A stretch of 64,000 nucleotides of DNA from Phylloscopus collybita (taxonomy: Eukaryota; Chordata; Aves; Passeriformes; Phylloscopidae), in the NCBI GenBank assembly GCA_027886175.1, contig JAJNNQ010000019.1:17255501-17319500 (forward strand), written 5' to 3'. The notes below the pieces were generated by a model. That model was not told the origin of the DNA and did not search any database. It was given only the letters and a program-made list of their open reading frames with translations. The translations under genes and the position numbers were made by a program. This document shows, one piece after another, positions 11,376 through 26,300 of this stretch. How positions within the stretch are numbered: position 1 is the first letter of the stretch; each line of letters starts with the position of its first letter.

Positions 11376-14300
11376 CTGCAAGGCAGAAACCAGAGGTGAG
11401 TCAGGATCCCCCCAGCCCTGCCAGCACAAACCTGGGTTCCAGGGCCCAAAGCCACCCAGGCAGAGCTGTGGGTGCTGCCTGGGGCACCCACCACACTGCA
11501 GGTGTCCCGTGTGGGGACAGCAGTTACACATTCCCAGAGGCACAGGGGCAGGGCCAGTTTACAGAAACTGAATTTTGTTCCCCCCTGAAACCTCCTCAGA
11601 GCTGCCGGGGCTGTTGCAACAGTGGCACTGCAAAACAGTGGGAGCCGTGAACCTCAGCAAGGAAGGAAATCAAATCAGATCCTACAACTCTTGGAGCCTA
11701 GAGAGGGACTGACAGCCAAGGCCTCATGGAGGCACAGCAAAACCTTCTCCTTGGGCACAAAAGGTTCTTTTTCCCAGCTGGGCCATTTTCTGACCCTATA
11801 TCCACCTTTCTATCAGCAATTCCCTGGCATCGTCATCAAATACGTGTTTCCTTAATCATCTGTAATTAGGCTGGGCTTGGCAGGGAAGCAGCCCCAAGCC
11901 ATGCATCCCAAGATAGGAATTCAGCATGCAGCGTTTTTTCCTGCTAGTCTGGGTGCTCCTCTGTGGCTGGAAAAATCAGCACTTGGCTCCTTTGACTATT
12001 TTCTCTGGGTTTCCAAACAACAGACACAACAGTCTCCTCAGCGTTGCTGTGAGCACCGTGCTGCCCATGCAGAGCCCTGCTCTGACCCTGCCAGCTTCCA
12101 ATAAGCACTGGCAGGATTGCTGTGACATTCCAGGAGTCCAGGCCTCTGCCCAGAGCACCCTGCCAGTCACCTCCCCAGTGCCAGCAGCCTGGCACAGCAG
12201 CAGTGGCCCCCAAAACCCACCCAAACCAAGGACAGGTGAAGGGCAAGAAGTGATGCTGCCCTGAGAGCCTCGCCCTGAGCTCTGTGAGCCCAGGGGATTT
12301 GTAATGCTGAAAATCCATCAGCCTGTAGAGCAGTGCTGCTGCCACCAGTGCCCCTCTGTCCCCTTGCCATGACACATGCAGCTGGCATGTCCCTGCCATG
12401 GGGACAGCGCTCCCAGCCCTGCTTCTAAAGGCTCTAAGGGTTTGTTTAAACACTGAAGGCTGCTGGTGACAGCCAGGGCCAGGGGGATGGCCCTTGTCCC
12501 TCTCACGTCCCCAGGCACGTGGGGTCCCTTTCGCTGACAGGAACTGCTTTTGAGGAAACCACAGGGAGAAGAAGAAGAGCAGCCACAGGTTCCCACTGCC
12601 AGTGAGTCAGTGACACACGAGCGGGACTCTGTCACCGCCGCGCTGTCCCCACGCTGCCCGCACAGACGTCGAGGGATTTCACACACAGGGAACTGAGGCT
12701 GAGGGCAGCCAGAGCAGACAGGCCCAAAAAAACCCCTTATGGCTCGAAGCTTCACCTCGCTCTGCTGACTGGAGGAGGGTGGCAGCAGCAGAGCTGACTT
12801 CTAGAAGGTCATTTTTTTAAAGCTTTTTCTTAACACCGTGAAATCAGTGCATGAAATGGCCCTGCCCTCCTGTCCTCTCTCCTGCCCCTGGCTCCTGCTC
12901 CCACCAGGCAGCAGGAGACAGCTCCAGAGAGCAGCTCTCCATAGGCACGCTGTCCAGCAGGATGGGGAGAGCCCAGGAGCTCTGCAGCCTGCCAGCAGAA
13001 TTTCAGACATCCCATCAGGAAGCCTTGCTGGTGCCTGTCTGGGCCCCACTTCCATGAGGACCAGGGACCCTGACACAGCACAGGAGCACCCACATGGCCC
13101 ACATGTGGACCCACACTGCTCACCCCTGCACAGTGACATACACTGCCCTCCCCGTGGCAAAGGGCCTGGGTTTAAGGCCATTTCTGCACTTAGGCAGCAC
13201 CTGCAGTCCCAGGCAGGGCAGGATTTAGGGAATTTTTCTTTCCCTCAATCACTCTCCTTGGTCACCAAACTTTTGAGGCACAAAAATCCGGGCTGATCCC
13301 AGTACTTCTACTCCCTCCCAGAAGCAGTTTCCAGAGAGTCCCATCTCCGGGCTCCAGGAGCATCCTTCGAGCATCAAGGGGAGCCCTGCACCCACAGCCC
13401 TGAACACAGGCGAGCCAGGAGCAGACGGGTGCCACATTTTCCGAGACACGTGGCAGAAGCGAGGTGTTTGTTCCCCAGGAAGGGGGAACTGCAGCCCGGG
13501 CTCTGCCTCGCTAATCGCCGGAGAAGGGGCGGGAGGGCGCCTGTGTGCAAACCCCTCCTGGCTGCGATTACCGGGGTCTAGACAGGAAACTCCGTCTCTC
13601 GCAGGGAGCAGCGCCGAGAGAGCGGCTGACACACGCTCTGCCTACTCACAGCAGAGCCCAGGGACACGACAGCACAGCTCTGAAGTCATGCTGGAGGCTG
13701 TTCCGGTCCAGCCAGACCTGCCAGGCTGCTGGTATCTGTTCCCCGAACACCACCCTGCATCCCCAACCCCACCTCCAGCTTCCAGCTCACAGCTTTCATT
13801 TGCACTTGGAAGTCCAAGTTAACCCTGTGTCCTCTGAGCCCCTGCTTTGGGCCAGCCTGTGGCTGCTGGGCTTCACCTCAGCACCCGCTGAGCTGATGCA
13901 TTTCCCTGGGAAACGTGTTTGCTGCTCCAGGTGATCATCCTCTGCCACCTGTGCCACGGCAAGTGCAGCCCGGGGGAATTCCCAGGGCAACAGCAAAACT
14001 GCGCTGCTGGATTTGGTCCCCTCATGAAACCAAAGGTGGCTGCTGCTCTCTGAAGCCTCAGGTTTCACTTCTACAGCTGCAGCTCCAGTGCTCACCAGTC
14101 AGGAGCCCAAGGGGACAGAGCAGCAGCCCAAGGGGACAGAGCAGGACACTGACTCTGCACCGCTGGCTTTGGTGACTGCACGACCTGTGAGCTGCTGACC
14201 CAGAGCTCCTACTCACCACACCAGTGCCCTAAACTGCCCCCACCCTTCCCCAGCTCCTGTGGGCCCCTGGACAGGTAAGGTGGGTGCCCAAACCAACCCC

Positions 14301-17300
14301 AGATGCCACTGCCTGAGCCACAGAGCTCCCGGGAAGAACAGAGAAAGGAGACTGGCTTTGAGAAGGCTTCAGGGAGAAGATGCCACACGACACTGAGCTC
14401 CCAGAAAAGCCCCAGCTTCCAGGAGGTTGGGCAGTGACCCTGGTGTGCTGCTGTCCCCCTGCAGTGTCACCAGGAGTGTGGCAAGGCAGTGACAAGGAAA
14501 CCCAGAGGGCACGACAGGAAGCAGCTGCTGTGTCAGCCAAGGGCTCCAACTGCAGCAAGGGGCCGGTTCCTCCTCCTGGTTCACAACTCCCACAGCCACT
14601 TGCTCGAGAATTATTTTACAAAACTCTCTTGTGGAGTGTTCCTGAAACTGGTATTTCAGAGGAACAGCCTCTTACCAACACTGCCCAGCCCTGCCAGCCC
14701 CTCCTGCTCCCAGGAAGAGGCCAGTGTGTTCCCATGACCCAGGCACAGCTCACTCACACAGGGAGGGCTGACCCAGGGCTGCAGGTCCCATCCCAGCACT
14801 GGAGAAGCTTCTCCCCCACAGAGCAGGGAAGGGGAGCTGGAGGCTGCATGGAAGAGGCTGTGTGGGAAGGCAGCAGGATTTGCAGCTACAGGATTCCAGG
14901 TGGACAGCACGCTTCACATGCACTCTGAAACAGCCAGCTGAGCTGCTCCAGCCCAGGACATGCTCTTGCATCCTCACTTCTTCCTGCCACAGGCCACCCA
15001 CCAGTCCTCATCCACTCTCTCCTCCCTGCTGACAGCCCCCTGATGTCCCTTCTGCCCCACCTGCACTGGGACACGAGACCAACACACGGCCACTGCCACG
15101 GCCCAGCGAGGTCTGGGCCACCTGCACAACACTGACAGGGTGCAAACCCACAGAGGATGCCCCCCAAAAGCCAGTGCAGTCAATGCCTCCCAGCCTGGTT
15201 TCCTAATTGCTTTAAGCAAATACCACTCCCAACAACAGTTCCTTCCCCAGGCAGGAAGGGCTGCAACACTTGGGAGCAAGACAAACCACAGCCCTGATGA
15301 TCTGTCTCAAAACTAGCCCCAAAGGAAGTGTTCTCACCTAAATCTGCTTTCTGGAAACAGAACTGCCATGCTAATAGCTGTCTGGCACCAGGAGGGAGGA
15401 CAAGAAGATCCCTCCCTGGGCAGCAGAGCCAATCCCACCAGCTGGGCCTCCCAGTACATCCTGGGGGATCAGGAACTGGACTTGGCACCTCTCCTACCCC
15501 TAAGTATACATGTATCACCAACCTGGCCCATACTCTCCTCTGCCTGAAAGCTCTCAGGAGCTTTCTCCACCTCCAAGGCTTCCTGCAGCCTTCCTAAAAA
15601 AGATGTGTGGGCCAAGGGGTGCACTTGTGTGTGGTTCAGTACAGCTACCTGGACTGAAAACACCATCTCCCACAGGTGGAGGTGCAGCCAAAAATGGGAC
15701 TGACCACTCCCCAGGCCCATCTGACAGGCAATGCACATCCATCTCCCAGGAAGCCTTCCCAGGAGGAATGGTGGCTGTCCAGCTGACAGCTCCACAGACA
15801 GAGCTGCAGGGCCTGGCAGGGAAGGCACCACCAAGGAGGAGGAGGGATGGCAATTGATTGCAATGGGCCTGGTGGGATGCAGTGCCCACTGCCAGCACAT
15901 TCCCAGGCACCTGTGGGGGCTGCAGGCAGTGACTTTGGGGGTGCAGGCAGTGACTCTGGGGGTGCAGGCAGTGGCTTTGGGGGGTGCAGTGGCTTTGGGG
16001 GGTGCAGGCAATGGCTTTGGGGCTGCAGGCAGTGGCTTTGGAGGGTGCAGACAATGGATTTGGGGGGTGCAGTGGCTTTGGAGGGTGCAGGCAGCGACTC
16101 TGGGACTGCAGGCAATGGCTTTAGGGGGTGCAGACAGTGGCTTTGGGGCTGCAGGCAGTGGCTTTGGGGGGTGCAGACAATGGATTTGGGGGGTGCAGTG
16201 GCTTTGGGGGGTGCAGACAATGGATTTGGGGCTGCAGGCAGTGGCTTTGGGGTGTCCATCAGCTGTCTCTCTGTTTGCTGGTGTAGGAAGTGCAGACTCC
16301 AGGAAGCACCAGCTTGGCCAGCCCCAGCCAGGGGCTGTGCAGGCAGCACCACGAGCCAGACCTCGCTGTGCACGCTCCTGAGCAAGGTGTGCTGGCGTGG
16401 CCAGCCCGTGCCCTGGCACGGGTGGCTGCAGCCAAACAACATCCCAGGGCTCGCCCCTGGCACCACCCCGCTCCTGGGCTCTCCCTTGCCCTTCACTCCC
16501 CATCACAGGCAATGCCTGCTCCCCGAGCAGCTCCGCGCTGTTTGCTTTTGGCAGCAGCTGTGGAAAGACTAGATTGAATGCAAACACAATTACAGCTCAC
16601 ACCCCGAAGAAGAAAAGGAGCTGTGGTTAAGAGAAGTGGCCCGTGGCCTTTTGACACGGGAAGTCACCTCCTGCTCCAGCCTCCCACCTCCGCTCCCATT
16701 GCATCACGCTGCCGGAGAGGCCGGTGCTGCTCAAGATGACGCACCCGGGACCTGGCATTCCTGGCAGATTAAAGAGCCAGCATCCACAGATTCCACAGCA
16801 AGAAAAAAAAAAAAAAACCTATTAATCAGCTTTCCTTGGATGGGCTTTTGATGATCAAAGCACCGTCTTCCCCCCCCAGCACTGTGATTCAGACATCTCT
16901 GCCTTCAGGGAGAGCGGGTTGGCCGCCACCAGCCCTGCGTGTGGCAGGGCCTTGGCTGGAGCTGCTGCTTCAGTGGGACAGGGCACAGCATCCTCCCCCT
17001 CTCCAAGAGCCCAAAGAGCCCTGTGCCCCCAGAGGGAACGGACACAGCAGCCCTGCCCATCCACGCTGCCATACCCTCCCCCTCACAGGTGAGTTTCCTG
17101 TCTGTGTCAAGTCATGGTTTTATCATTCAGCATCGACTTTTGCTCTTCAAATTCCACTCCTCCCACGTCACCTCTGCAAATGAAAGAAAGCTTCAACCTC
17201 TGACCTGCAAACACAGATTTGCTTAAGCCCAAACAAAAATGTTGCCATGGAAATTTAAGGATCTACTATTGGAACATGCCTATTCATTTCAGCCTGTTCT

Positions 17301-20300
17301 TTTTTCTCCTTTTTTTTTTTATTTTTTTTAAACTGTTTTTCTATAAACTTGTTTTACACCCAACTTGTGAGGACAAAACAAGCTGGCAGGTCCCTTCCCA
17401 GAAAATACCTCCTTTCCCATGGCTCTCAGCAGGCTTGGCTACCAGCCACCAGATTCTGGCACCCCACTCTCACACTCAGAAGGCTTCTGTTGAGGAATGC
17501 TGCAGTCTTCAGGCATGATGCAGTGCCTCAAACAGGAGCCCTGAGACAACTCATCTTGTGCCACCTCAGTAAACCCCTGGCTAGCCAAGAGCTTCTGTAC
17601 CCCCCAACCTTAACCCCAACCATTTCTGACATTCCCTGAGGGCTCTGTGGGAAAGTCAGATCCTGAGCTAGAGTTGGGAGCACGTGGTTGACTGGAGAAG
17701 GATCTTGCTTGGGAGGATGGCAAACTGTGCTGCCCGTGCACTGGGGGAAACAGTGACAGCAGCAGCCTGAGCTGCCCTCACTCTTGGGGCCACCACTGCT
17801 CTTCAGGGGTTGGCAGTGCCCAAACTCCCTGTGGAGAGCAGCACTCCAAGCCCTGGCACGCACACCCTGGGCAAGGCAAACATTCTGGTCAGGCTAAGCT
17901 CATGGAAGATGATGTGCTGAGGACACGTGCTCTGTTTAACGGGATTTCACTTGGAACCCCTGACCAGGAAGGAGGTGGACCTGCTGAACCCAGCTGCTCC
18001 TGCTCCACGAGAAGCCAAAATAGTGGACACCAGCACTGGGGTGGGGTAGGTCTGCAGGCTGCCCTACGCCCTGATGGGTCCACCCAGCACTGGTCCTCAC
18101 CCAGTTCAATACTGGCACATGTACACACTGGGAATTACCACTCTACAGCAACCACCAAATATTTAGACACACTTCAAGACTTTCCAAGCAGTTATTGCCT
18201 CAGGAAGTTGCCCAGAGTTTGCTCAAGAATGAATGAACTGGAATAGGAAAGGAGCCCAGCTGGCTTCTGACGACAGCTGCTGACAGAAGCGTGATGCCAT
18301 ATATCTAAGAGGAGAAGTGATGATTCAGACCTTTGTGTTTTTCCTCATCTCTTCCTTCCACAAGGTAACGGGGACCCACAGTCACTTCAGAGCTACCTGA
18401 GTTAGTGTAGAAGAGCATACATCAAGCATACAACCACATCTGCCAACTCAGGAGAATCCTTAAAAGCACCTGCCTAAAGAACTGCTGCTGCAAATCCACC
18501 ATCATCATGTACTGATCCTACCACAGCATAACCAGCTGGGCTTCCCCCATCCTTACTGCAGCACCTCGAGGAAAATACTCTGAACAAGCTAAGCTGGGAA
18601 AGCCCCCATTAACTTCCATACTTGCTGCCTTCAAGAGAAGAAGGGGCAAGGTGAGGGGCAGAAAGCCAGGCTGCCTGCCAGCCTTTCTAACCCAGAAGCA
18701 CTTCCCTTGGACCCACTGTCTGAGTCACAGGACAGTGCTTCCAGCAGAGATGGAGACAGTTGCTCTTGGTGAGTGGGAAATGATGGATTATTCCAGTGAA
18801 CTCCTGCACCCTAGCCTGATGTGAACTACTACAAAAGCAAGTCGATGGCAACCTTTCAGTAGGTGGCAGCAGAAATGTATTATCAACCCAAAGGATTCCT
18901 TTAGGGACACAACTGGCACCATTCCCCAGTTAGAGCAGTTTCCAGGAGCACGTTGCTCCAGGTCGGATGCTGCGCCCTGACCAGGTTATGACAGCAGAGT
19001 CAGGTCAAACAGAGAACTCGGGGAGGGGAAACTCACCCAGATCCTGAAAACCCCCACAATCTGTTTCGGCGGAAACGTCCCTCACCAAACTGCCTCTTGC
19101 AAAATGTGGTAAGTTCCCTAACCCAGTGCCTCAGTTTCTGTGGCCCTGCAGAGCTGGTGTGGCTCATCGGGGTTCCTCGTGGCAGTAAGACTTTTGCAAA
19201 AGCATACCACACCTTCCAGCTCTTGCAGTCCTGGCCAAACAAAGCCAGTTCAAAAGAAAAATCATTTCCATGAATTTCAAAGACAAATCAGCGTGGTGTC
19301 AACTCCCAACTAGGCGGCATCTCCCTCCCAAATTTAGACAGCCCTGAACTGGGAGCAGCCACACGCCCACCACCGAGGCATCAGGGACAGAGCAGGGGGT
19401 GAGCCAGGCAGTGGGGACAGCAGGAAGTGTGACGTGAGGGCTGCCCCGCATACCTGGCAGCAAGGTGTGGCTTTGTACAGCTGACTCAGGGCTGGCTCAG
19501 GGCTCCAACAGGCAGGAGCACGCTTTCCAAATAATCGTTTCCTGTTCTCCCCGGGCGAGATGGAAGAGGAGATGGAAGCAGGACGGAGGTTTATCGGGCA
19601 CAGATAATCCCCCTCCCCAGAGCTTGGCACAAAGGCAGCCAGGAGCCACTGCAGGGGCCTGGTGACTAAGGCAAGGACAGCAGTGCTGGGTTTGTGACTA
19701 ATTATTACTCATGCAAGGAGGAATTTGGAGAGGGACCCGCATCCAGCTCAGCTCATTGCTTTGGATACTTCTGCAGCCATAAGCACAAAGGAGAGCTTTG
19801 ACAATGAATCAGACCCTGCTCTAAAATGACAGACTTATCAACCAGCTTGGGTGTTAAAATTATTTCAGTGTAACCATAAAGGCAGCTTAATGCTAATCAG
19901 AGGAAACAAGCGATGCTTTCAGGCTCAGATGGTGAAATGTAGGGTCCTGGATGGACAAAACCATTCAGACACAGCACCAGCAGTGAGTTTTTATTAATGC
20001 ATAATGTGCTTCACTTTCCTCTGAATTACAAAGGAATGCGAGTGTACTGGCAAGAGTTGCTTGAAAAGTTTTCTCTGTTTGGTTGTTGGGGTTTTTTCAT
20101 TCAAGAGTAATCCCCCTCCTCAAAAAAAGAAACCTAAAACAAGTTCTGAGATGCCTGTATTTTGAAAGCATGTCTATAACTAGCCTCTAAAGGATTTAAA
20201 AGGAAGCAAACAACCCCCACATTAATTATTCTCTTGCTTTTAAAATCTACAATCATCCACCTAAAAATAAAGGTAAGAATAGTGAAAGCAAAGTCATCAA

Positions 20301-23300
20301 ATTCCAGTTCTTCCTTCATAAAGCCTTTGCCCTCTCAGCTGGTTTGTGTGCTTACTTTGCAGTCTGCAGTAAAGGGAAGACTAACGAAGAATTACTAATT
20401 AAACAGCTGCTTGCAAAAATATGGGAGTTTGAAAACTTGTTGCAGTGACTGATTGCTCGAAACGAGAGATCCAGCCTTGCCACTGCATACCCATACACAT
20501 GTGATGATACAAATACACCTCATTGCCCTCAAATCAACATTACCCACAGCCATTCTTCACAAAACCGTGGTGAGACATTAGTTTTTATAAGCCATCCCAT
20601 GCCTAAGGTGGCAGATGACCCCTCCAGAGAGCTGGGAATCCCCTTTCCCCTTTGAAATGTGAGAATTTCTTTTCCCTGTGCCTCTAAGATTCCAACATCA
20701 TGTTTTGCAACCAGTGACTTGTGCACTATTTAACACATGACAAGCTTCTTACACAATTTTCAAAGCAGAACATACTGTTATTTGATCTTTATCTAACAAA
20801 TTTAACAAAGGACTAAGAGCCAGCTTTTAAACAGATCCACCTCCTTCTCTGCAGATCCTGAGGAGCACTTGCTGCCTTTAAAATCTGCAAGGTGCTGGCT
20901 GCACACAGCTGATTTCCATCTGTCTGTGATGAAAGGTGACAGTCACACAACAGAGAAACACCCATGAAGTTCAGCTGTAAGAACAAAATCCTTTTGCCAC
21001 CCTCACTTTTGACAAACAAGACAGACCTTGAGGCTTTGAACATTAGAAAGCAAGTGAAGTGAATGATTCCTCACAGCTGTGAAGGCCTGTTCTTCATGTA
21101 ACCATCAGCAGAGTCAGTTTAGGGAACAGAAAGAAATAGAGCAGCATTAGGTATGCCCCAATTCCTCCAGCATTTACCTTAAATTGTGTGGCCCCAGTCC
21201 AATGTCAGAGGGCCTCTCCACAAATTTTGTGCTGGTAGTGTCAGCTCTGTGTCCATTACACCCTCAGCCTCCTCAATGCTTTGTCATTTTGAAGCCCGTT
21301 TTCCTCATTGCTCAGAATATCTATCATTTCAAAAATCAGGAATGAGAACACAGATTCTCCTCCCTGTAAGTCAGCCAGACCTATAGGGGGAAAAAGAAAA
21401 AAATGAGCTTTGGCTACTCCCTTCTTCAAAACAAGGCTCTCATGGAGGGCAGACCGCTGGTAACAGCTCTGCCCGGGCAGGCTGTGCTCTGCTCTCCCAC
21501 GGGAGTGCCTGTGGATGCTCCACAGCTGACAGGCAGGCAGGCAGCTGGACCACCCATGTCCTCAAAAAGCAAGCTAAGCCTGCAGCTTTGCAGCCTGAAA
21601 CACAGGAGCAACCCTCAGTGAGGGCACAGACTCAGACGTGGGGGTTACAGCAGCCAAGAGAGTCAAGATGAAACACATTTCCCAGGAACGTCACCAAGTC
21701 CAAATGTCTGTGTGCAGAAGGCCCTGCCCAGACACCCACAGCTGCCTCCGACACCCAAAGCCATGCAAGGTGCTGGTATTGCCTGGCCTGGTCCCCACCA
21801 AGGGTCTGTTGAGGCTCTGCAGCTCATCTTCACCCTAACATCCATCATGTGTAGAGATCCCATAGCTTCCTCCTAAAATGTCCACACGAGCCCAAGTACT
21901 AATCCTACAAGGTAAACTCGCTTCCATACTCCACCTGTCCCCACATTAGGTGTCCTCCCTCCCTCCACAGCAAGCAGAGGGACTGACCTTGCCTATGCAC
22001 ACAGGGGAAACAAGGGGCAACTTCAGTGACAAGGTGTGTTTCAAACCCTGCCCCCAGTACGTGCACACATGCCAGTGATGGAATGAGGGAACAGCACCTT
22101 CCCCCAAAGTAGAATCTGCTCCAGGCTAATGCACAGAGAGTTATTCTTGAGGCTTCTTCTCTCCAAAGCAAACAGGAGCAGTCCTTATTTTCCCCTGTTT
22201 AGTTAAAAAGCCCACCACACATTCCTGGGCACTGGCCTACCCCAAGCAAACCCTGCCATGAGAACCTTCTGCGCTGTAAATCCCTGGAAGGAATCGGTCT
22301 AACTTGGGAACAGCCTAACAATTGCTACCTTCTGATGAGCCCTCCGTGGTCTGCAAAGAGCACCACAAATCTCAAGAGGCTTGTTTTCACATCGTTAAAG
22401 CCACCCACAGGATTGGCCTCCATGCTGAGGGTTTCAGTAAAAAAAAAAAAAGTGAAGGAGAGTTGCCACCAGAGCAGGAGGCCACACCGAGCAGGTCCAC
22501 CCCAGCCATACCTGCCTGAGGCTCCAGAGCTTCTCCCCAGCCACACCTCACCTGCCAAAATCTTTGTTGCCACAGGGGAAGAAAACACCGCTGTGGCAAC
22601 TCTCAGAGCCGACTCGTGGCGGGGGGACAGCAGCACTCCGCCTCAGGGCTGCAGCAAAGCCATTTGAAAGCTCCCAGAAAAAGGAGATTTAGAGAAATGG
22701 AAGCTGCAGCACGAGCAGGGCTCTGTGGGGAAGGAGTTGATGGTCACCTGAAGGCATCTCAGTGCAGTCACTGTGTAACTTCACCAGCTTTGCAAACATC
22801 ACCTGAGGCTTTAAACACGGAGCACAGCAGTGTTTGAGAGCAGAGTGTTCCTTCTTCCACCAGGAAGGAGAGCAAAGACATTTTCTGCCTGGGATAGGGA
22901 AATAGGACATGGTGTTTTAGGGCTCGCATGAAGGATTTCTGAATTAGAAATCAAGCCTTTAGGTGCAGCTTTCCTGATTATATTTTCTACTCCAGGCAGC
23001 CAGAGAAGCAACCAAGCGACCCTTTATCTCAGCAGCAGTAAACTTTCAGTCTCCCACAGGCATGTGAAAGAATTGCCTGGGAAACAAGCACACAGCTACA
23101 TTGTGGTCAGAGTTTAAAACCAAAATCCAATTCACCCAGAAGGCTGCAGGTTGCTTTTGCCCTTTTCCCGAAGGAGCTAAATTCAGTGGCACACAGCAGA
23201 CGGAGCTGCCCAGCAGAGCCTCCCCCTTATTTGTTATTTTTAGCAATTTAGTCTGACAACGCCTGACAACTAAACAAGCTGAATATAGCAGGAGAGAAGG

Positions 23301-26300
23301 GGACTATCAGATATTATCAGAGAAAGCACACAGTGATAATCACTTTCTCCACCCCTAATGAAGAATCAATTTTCCATGTCTTTATAACATCATAGAGTTT
23401 GTTCTTTTTAAAATGCCACATTTAAAAACAGAATCCATCTCGCCCTACAATGGAAACGGATAACATTTCCTGAAACAAAGCATTGTTCCACCCCTCACAT
23501 ATCATGTTTCCTTAAAAACAAGGGAAGAAAAACATTACTTGGTTTTTCTCCTAATACTGCACAAACATTGCTGAGCTAAAAAGAGTCTATGCTCATCCCT
23601 TTAGAATGCTTTCAAAATAGATTGAACACATACCCCTTGTACCGTGAAACACAACAAGAATTTGATAGTATCAGGACTGGAAAAATCCAATGGCTCCTGC
23701 TAAGCAGGACGTGTCCCATGCTGGGGTGAGGGAGCCAGTGGCACCAATCTCTGGAGGTCTGGGTGAGCCCAGCAGGCACAGCCTGCCAGCAGGCACAGCT
23801 ATTGTGCCAGCAAGCCCGGGCAGTGTGTTTGGATTCCAAAGGATTAGATAAGGAGTTGTGGAGTTCAGAATGCCACACAGGTGCCTATGCAGTTGACAGG
23901 CTGAAAGCATTGGGGCTGTTCAGCCTGGAGATGAGCAGGTTGTGTGCAAACCTCACAGCACCTTCCAGGACTTGAGGGGCCTACAGGGAAGCCAGAGAGA
24001 TACTCTCCATCAGGAACTGAGGGCAAGGAACAATGGGTTCAAACTGAAAGAGGGGGAATTTAGATGGGAAATTAGAAAGAAATTCTTTACTAATTGAGGG
24101 TGGTGAGGCCCTGGCACAGGTAGCCCAGAGAAGCTGTGGCTGTCCCATCCCTGGAGCAATCTGGTCTGGTGGAAAGTGTCCCTGCCCATGGCAGAGGGGT
24201 GGAGTGAGATGATTTTAAAAGTCATCCAAACCTTTCCAACCAAAACCATTCTATGATTCCATATGTATACTTCAGTATATTCACATCCACACACAGCTTT
24301 AAGAAGCAGGGTAAAACTACCTTTGGTTTTCTTCAGATAACTTCTGCAGAATAACTAACTGCCCCCTCATCCACACCCAGACTCCTTGGTGATTTCAGAA
24401 CACAGCTGCTTTCAATGCGTGTACCAGCCAAGCCTAACTTTCCCAGCCCTTCACAAGGACAGCTCTGGCTGTCCTTGCTGCAAGGAGGCTCAAACCAGCA
24501 GTATCCCACCAATTTTGTGATGCTGCCTTGAAAAATACAATGTACTGCTTCACCAGTGGAGAAACCCATGAGAGGGAAGCGAGGGCAAGGGAATGACTGC
24601 AATCATGTACTGCAGTGGAGAATGTCAGAGGGAGAAAAGGGACAAAACTCCTCACAGTTTTCAAAGTTCACTGGCAGCTGTGAATGTCAGCAAAACAAGC
24701 TCACACCTCTGAAGCAAGTTAAAAACACATTTTCAGGAACAGACAGCTGGAGGTCTCCTTGCTATGTATCTGGATGGATTTCCAGAAGAGCTCAGCAGTG
24801 AATCCAGCCCTCCTCTGCAAACTCCTCTGCAAACAGCACCAAGGTAGAGGGGAGAGCATTTCTCAGGTTCAGGCATGTATCAAAAAATACACATTTCGCA
24901 ATCCCTTGGCAATAATGTCATCATAGCAAAGCCCAATTGCCTCAAGCTCAGCTATATGAGCAATGAGATCAGCCACACCGTAGGATACTGGGGGATTATT
25001 CTGACCAGCCTGATTCAGCCTGTGCAAAGTGAGAAATGTAAGTCACAAGGTAGTTAACAATGTAAAATATAAACCCAAGCTTTACAACCCTTCCAGTTTT
25101 AATAACGAGTGGAGAGATGTTTAACCTTTCTTGGTTTGATATTTATTCTACAATGATGCGGTGGAAGCACAAGGTCACAAAGTTTCACATTCTTTCCTGC
25201 TTTGGTCACAACTTGTTTTCAGGACAGCAAAATCCCCTGCTCCTGTGATAAGTGCTCTCTGAGTCGGACTCAGGTATTTCCCCTGAAATCTCAGTTTCCA
25301 GCAGTTGTCAGCCTAAGTGCTTGTCCTCTTCCATGGGGAATCCCAGGCCTAAGGAAAACCCTCTTCACGAAACTGTCACAGCCAGCTGGAAGGAGATCAG
25401 TTAAAAGATGGACTTGAGTGTTTACTTAAAACAAACTTTTGAATGTGCTGGCATTCTGAGTCCTACTATTCATGATTGAAAAGAAAAACCAGCCCATGTG
25501 GCAATCACCTTTCCACTCCAACCACCTTTTGAGACGGTCACTATTGCTGGAAACTTCAACTCAATGACCATAACCAGAGACCCAGCAACGAAGCAGAAAA
25601 ACACATCTGTGAAGCAGCCAGTTCTGAGGCTTTGTGTAAGAACAGCAAAAGTTATAATTTGTGGGAAAGTCCACCCATTCTGCTGAACTCAGTGATCGGG
25701 AAGTTCAGGAGGCAAGATAATTCCCCACCAGGAACAGGAAGAAACCCAGATGGCACAGCTGAAGGGCACAGTAGCCAAGAAGCTGACCACAACCCACTGG
25801 AGCTGGCAGCAAGGGACCTCTGGGGCAGTTTATAAACAGGCTCCCAGCCACATTCCACCTGTTCCCAAACCCAGAGGTGCTGCCAGCCACATTCCACCTG
25901 CTCCCAAACCCAGAGGTGCTGCTATGAACTCCTCCAGCCTCACAGGTGCAGGGCTGCCTTTGCACAAAGGCACTGGCATCTGGGATGGCTCCAAAGGAGC
26001 AAGGATACGACTGCTCTTACCACATAACCATAAAAATGACTGTGCCTTGCCTGCACACTCCCTCAGATACACAGCCTGTCCATGGAGCACTTGTTTGGTC
26101 TGTGCAGAAAGAGTTCTGGTGGGCAGAAACTCAACCTCCCCCCTTAGAGTCTGGCACAGGCAACACTCCAGGAAACACATCTGGGGATAGGCTTGCTCCA
26201 CAGCTCCTCAGGCAGGCTGAGTTTTAAGAAGGGATTAAAAAAAAAAAAAATACAGACTCAACTTCTGCTTTAGTGTAAGCAGGAGACAACAGAGATGGAA

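Noticed and set aside
15469..16587. 372-codon minus-strand frame rich in Pro/Ala/His/Cys
   Set aside because: It translates the intronic minisatellite at 15920-16253 inside PFDN1.
24030..24050. GGTTCAAACTG as a tRNA T-loop (B box)
   Set aside because: It is an internal block of the CR1 copy, with no A box or cloverleaf around it.
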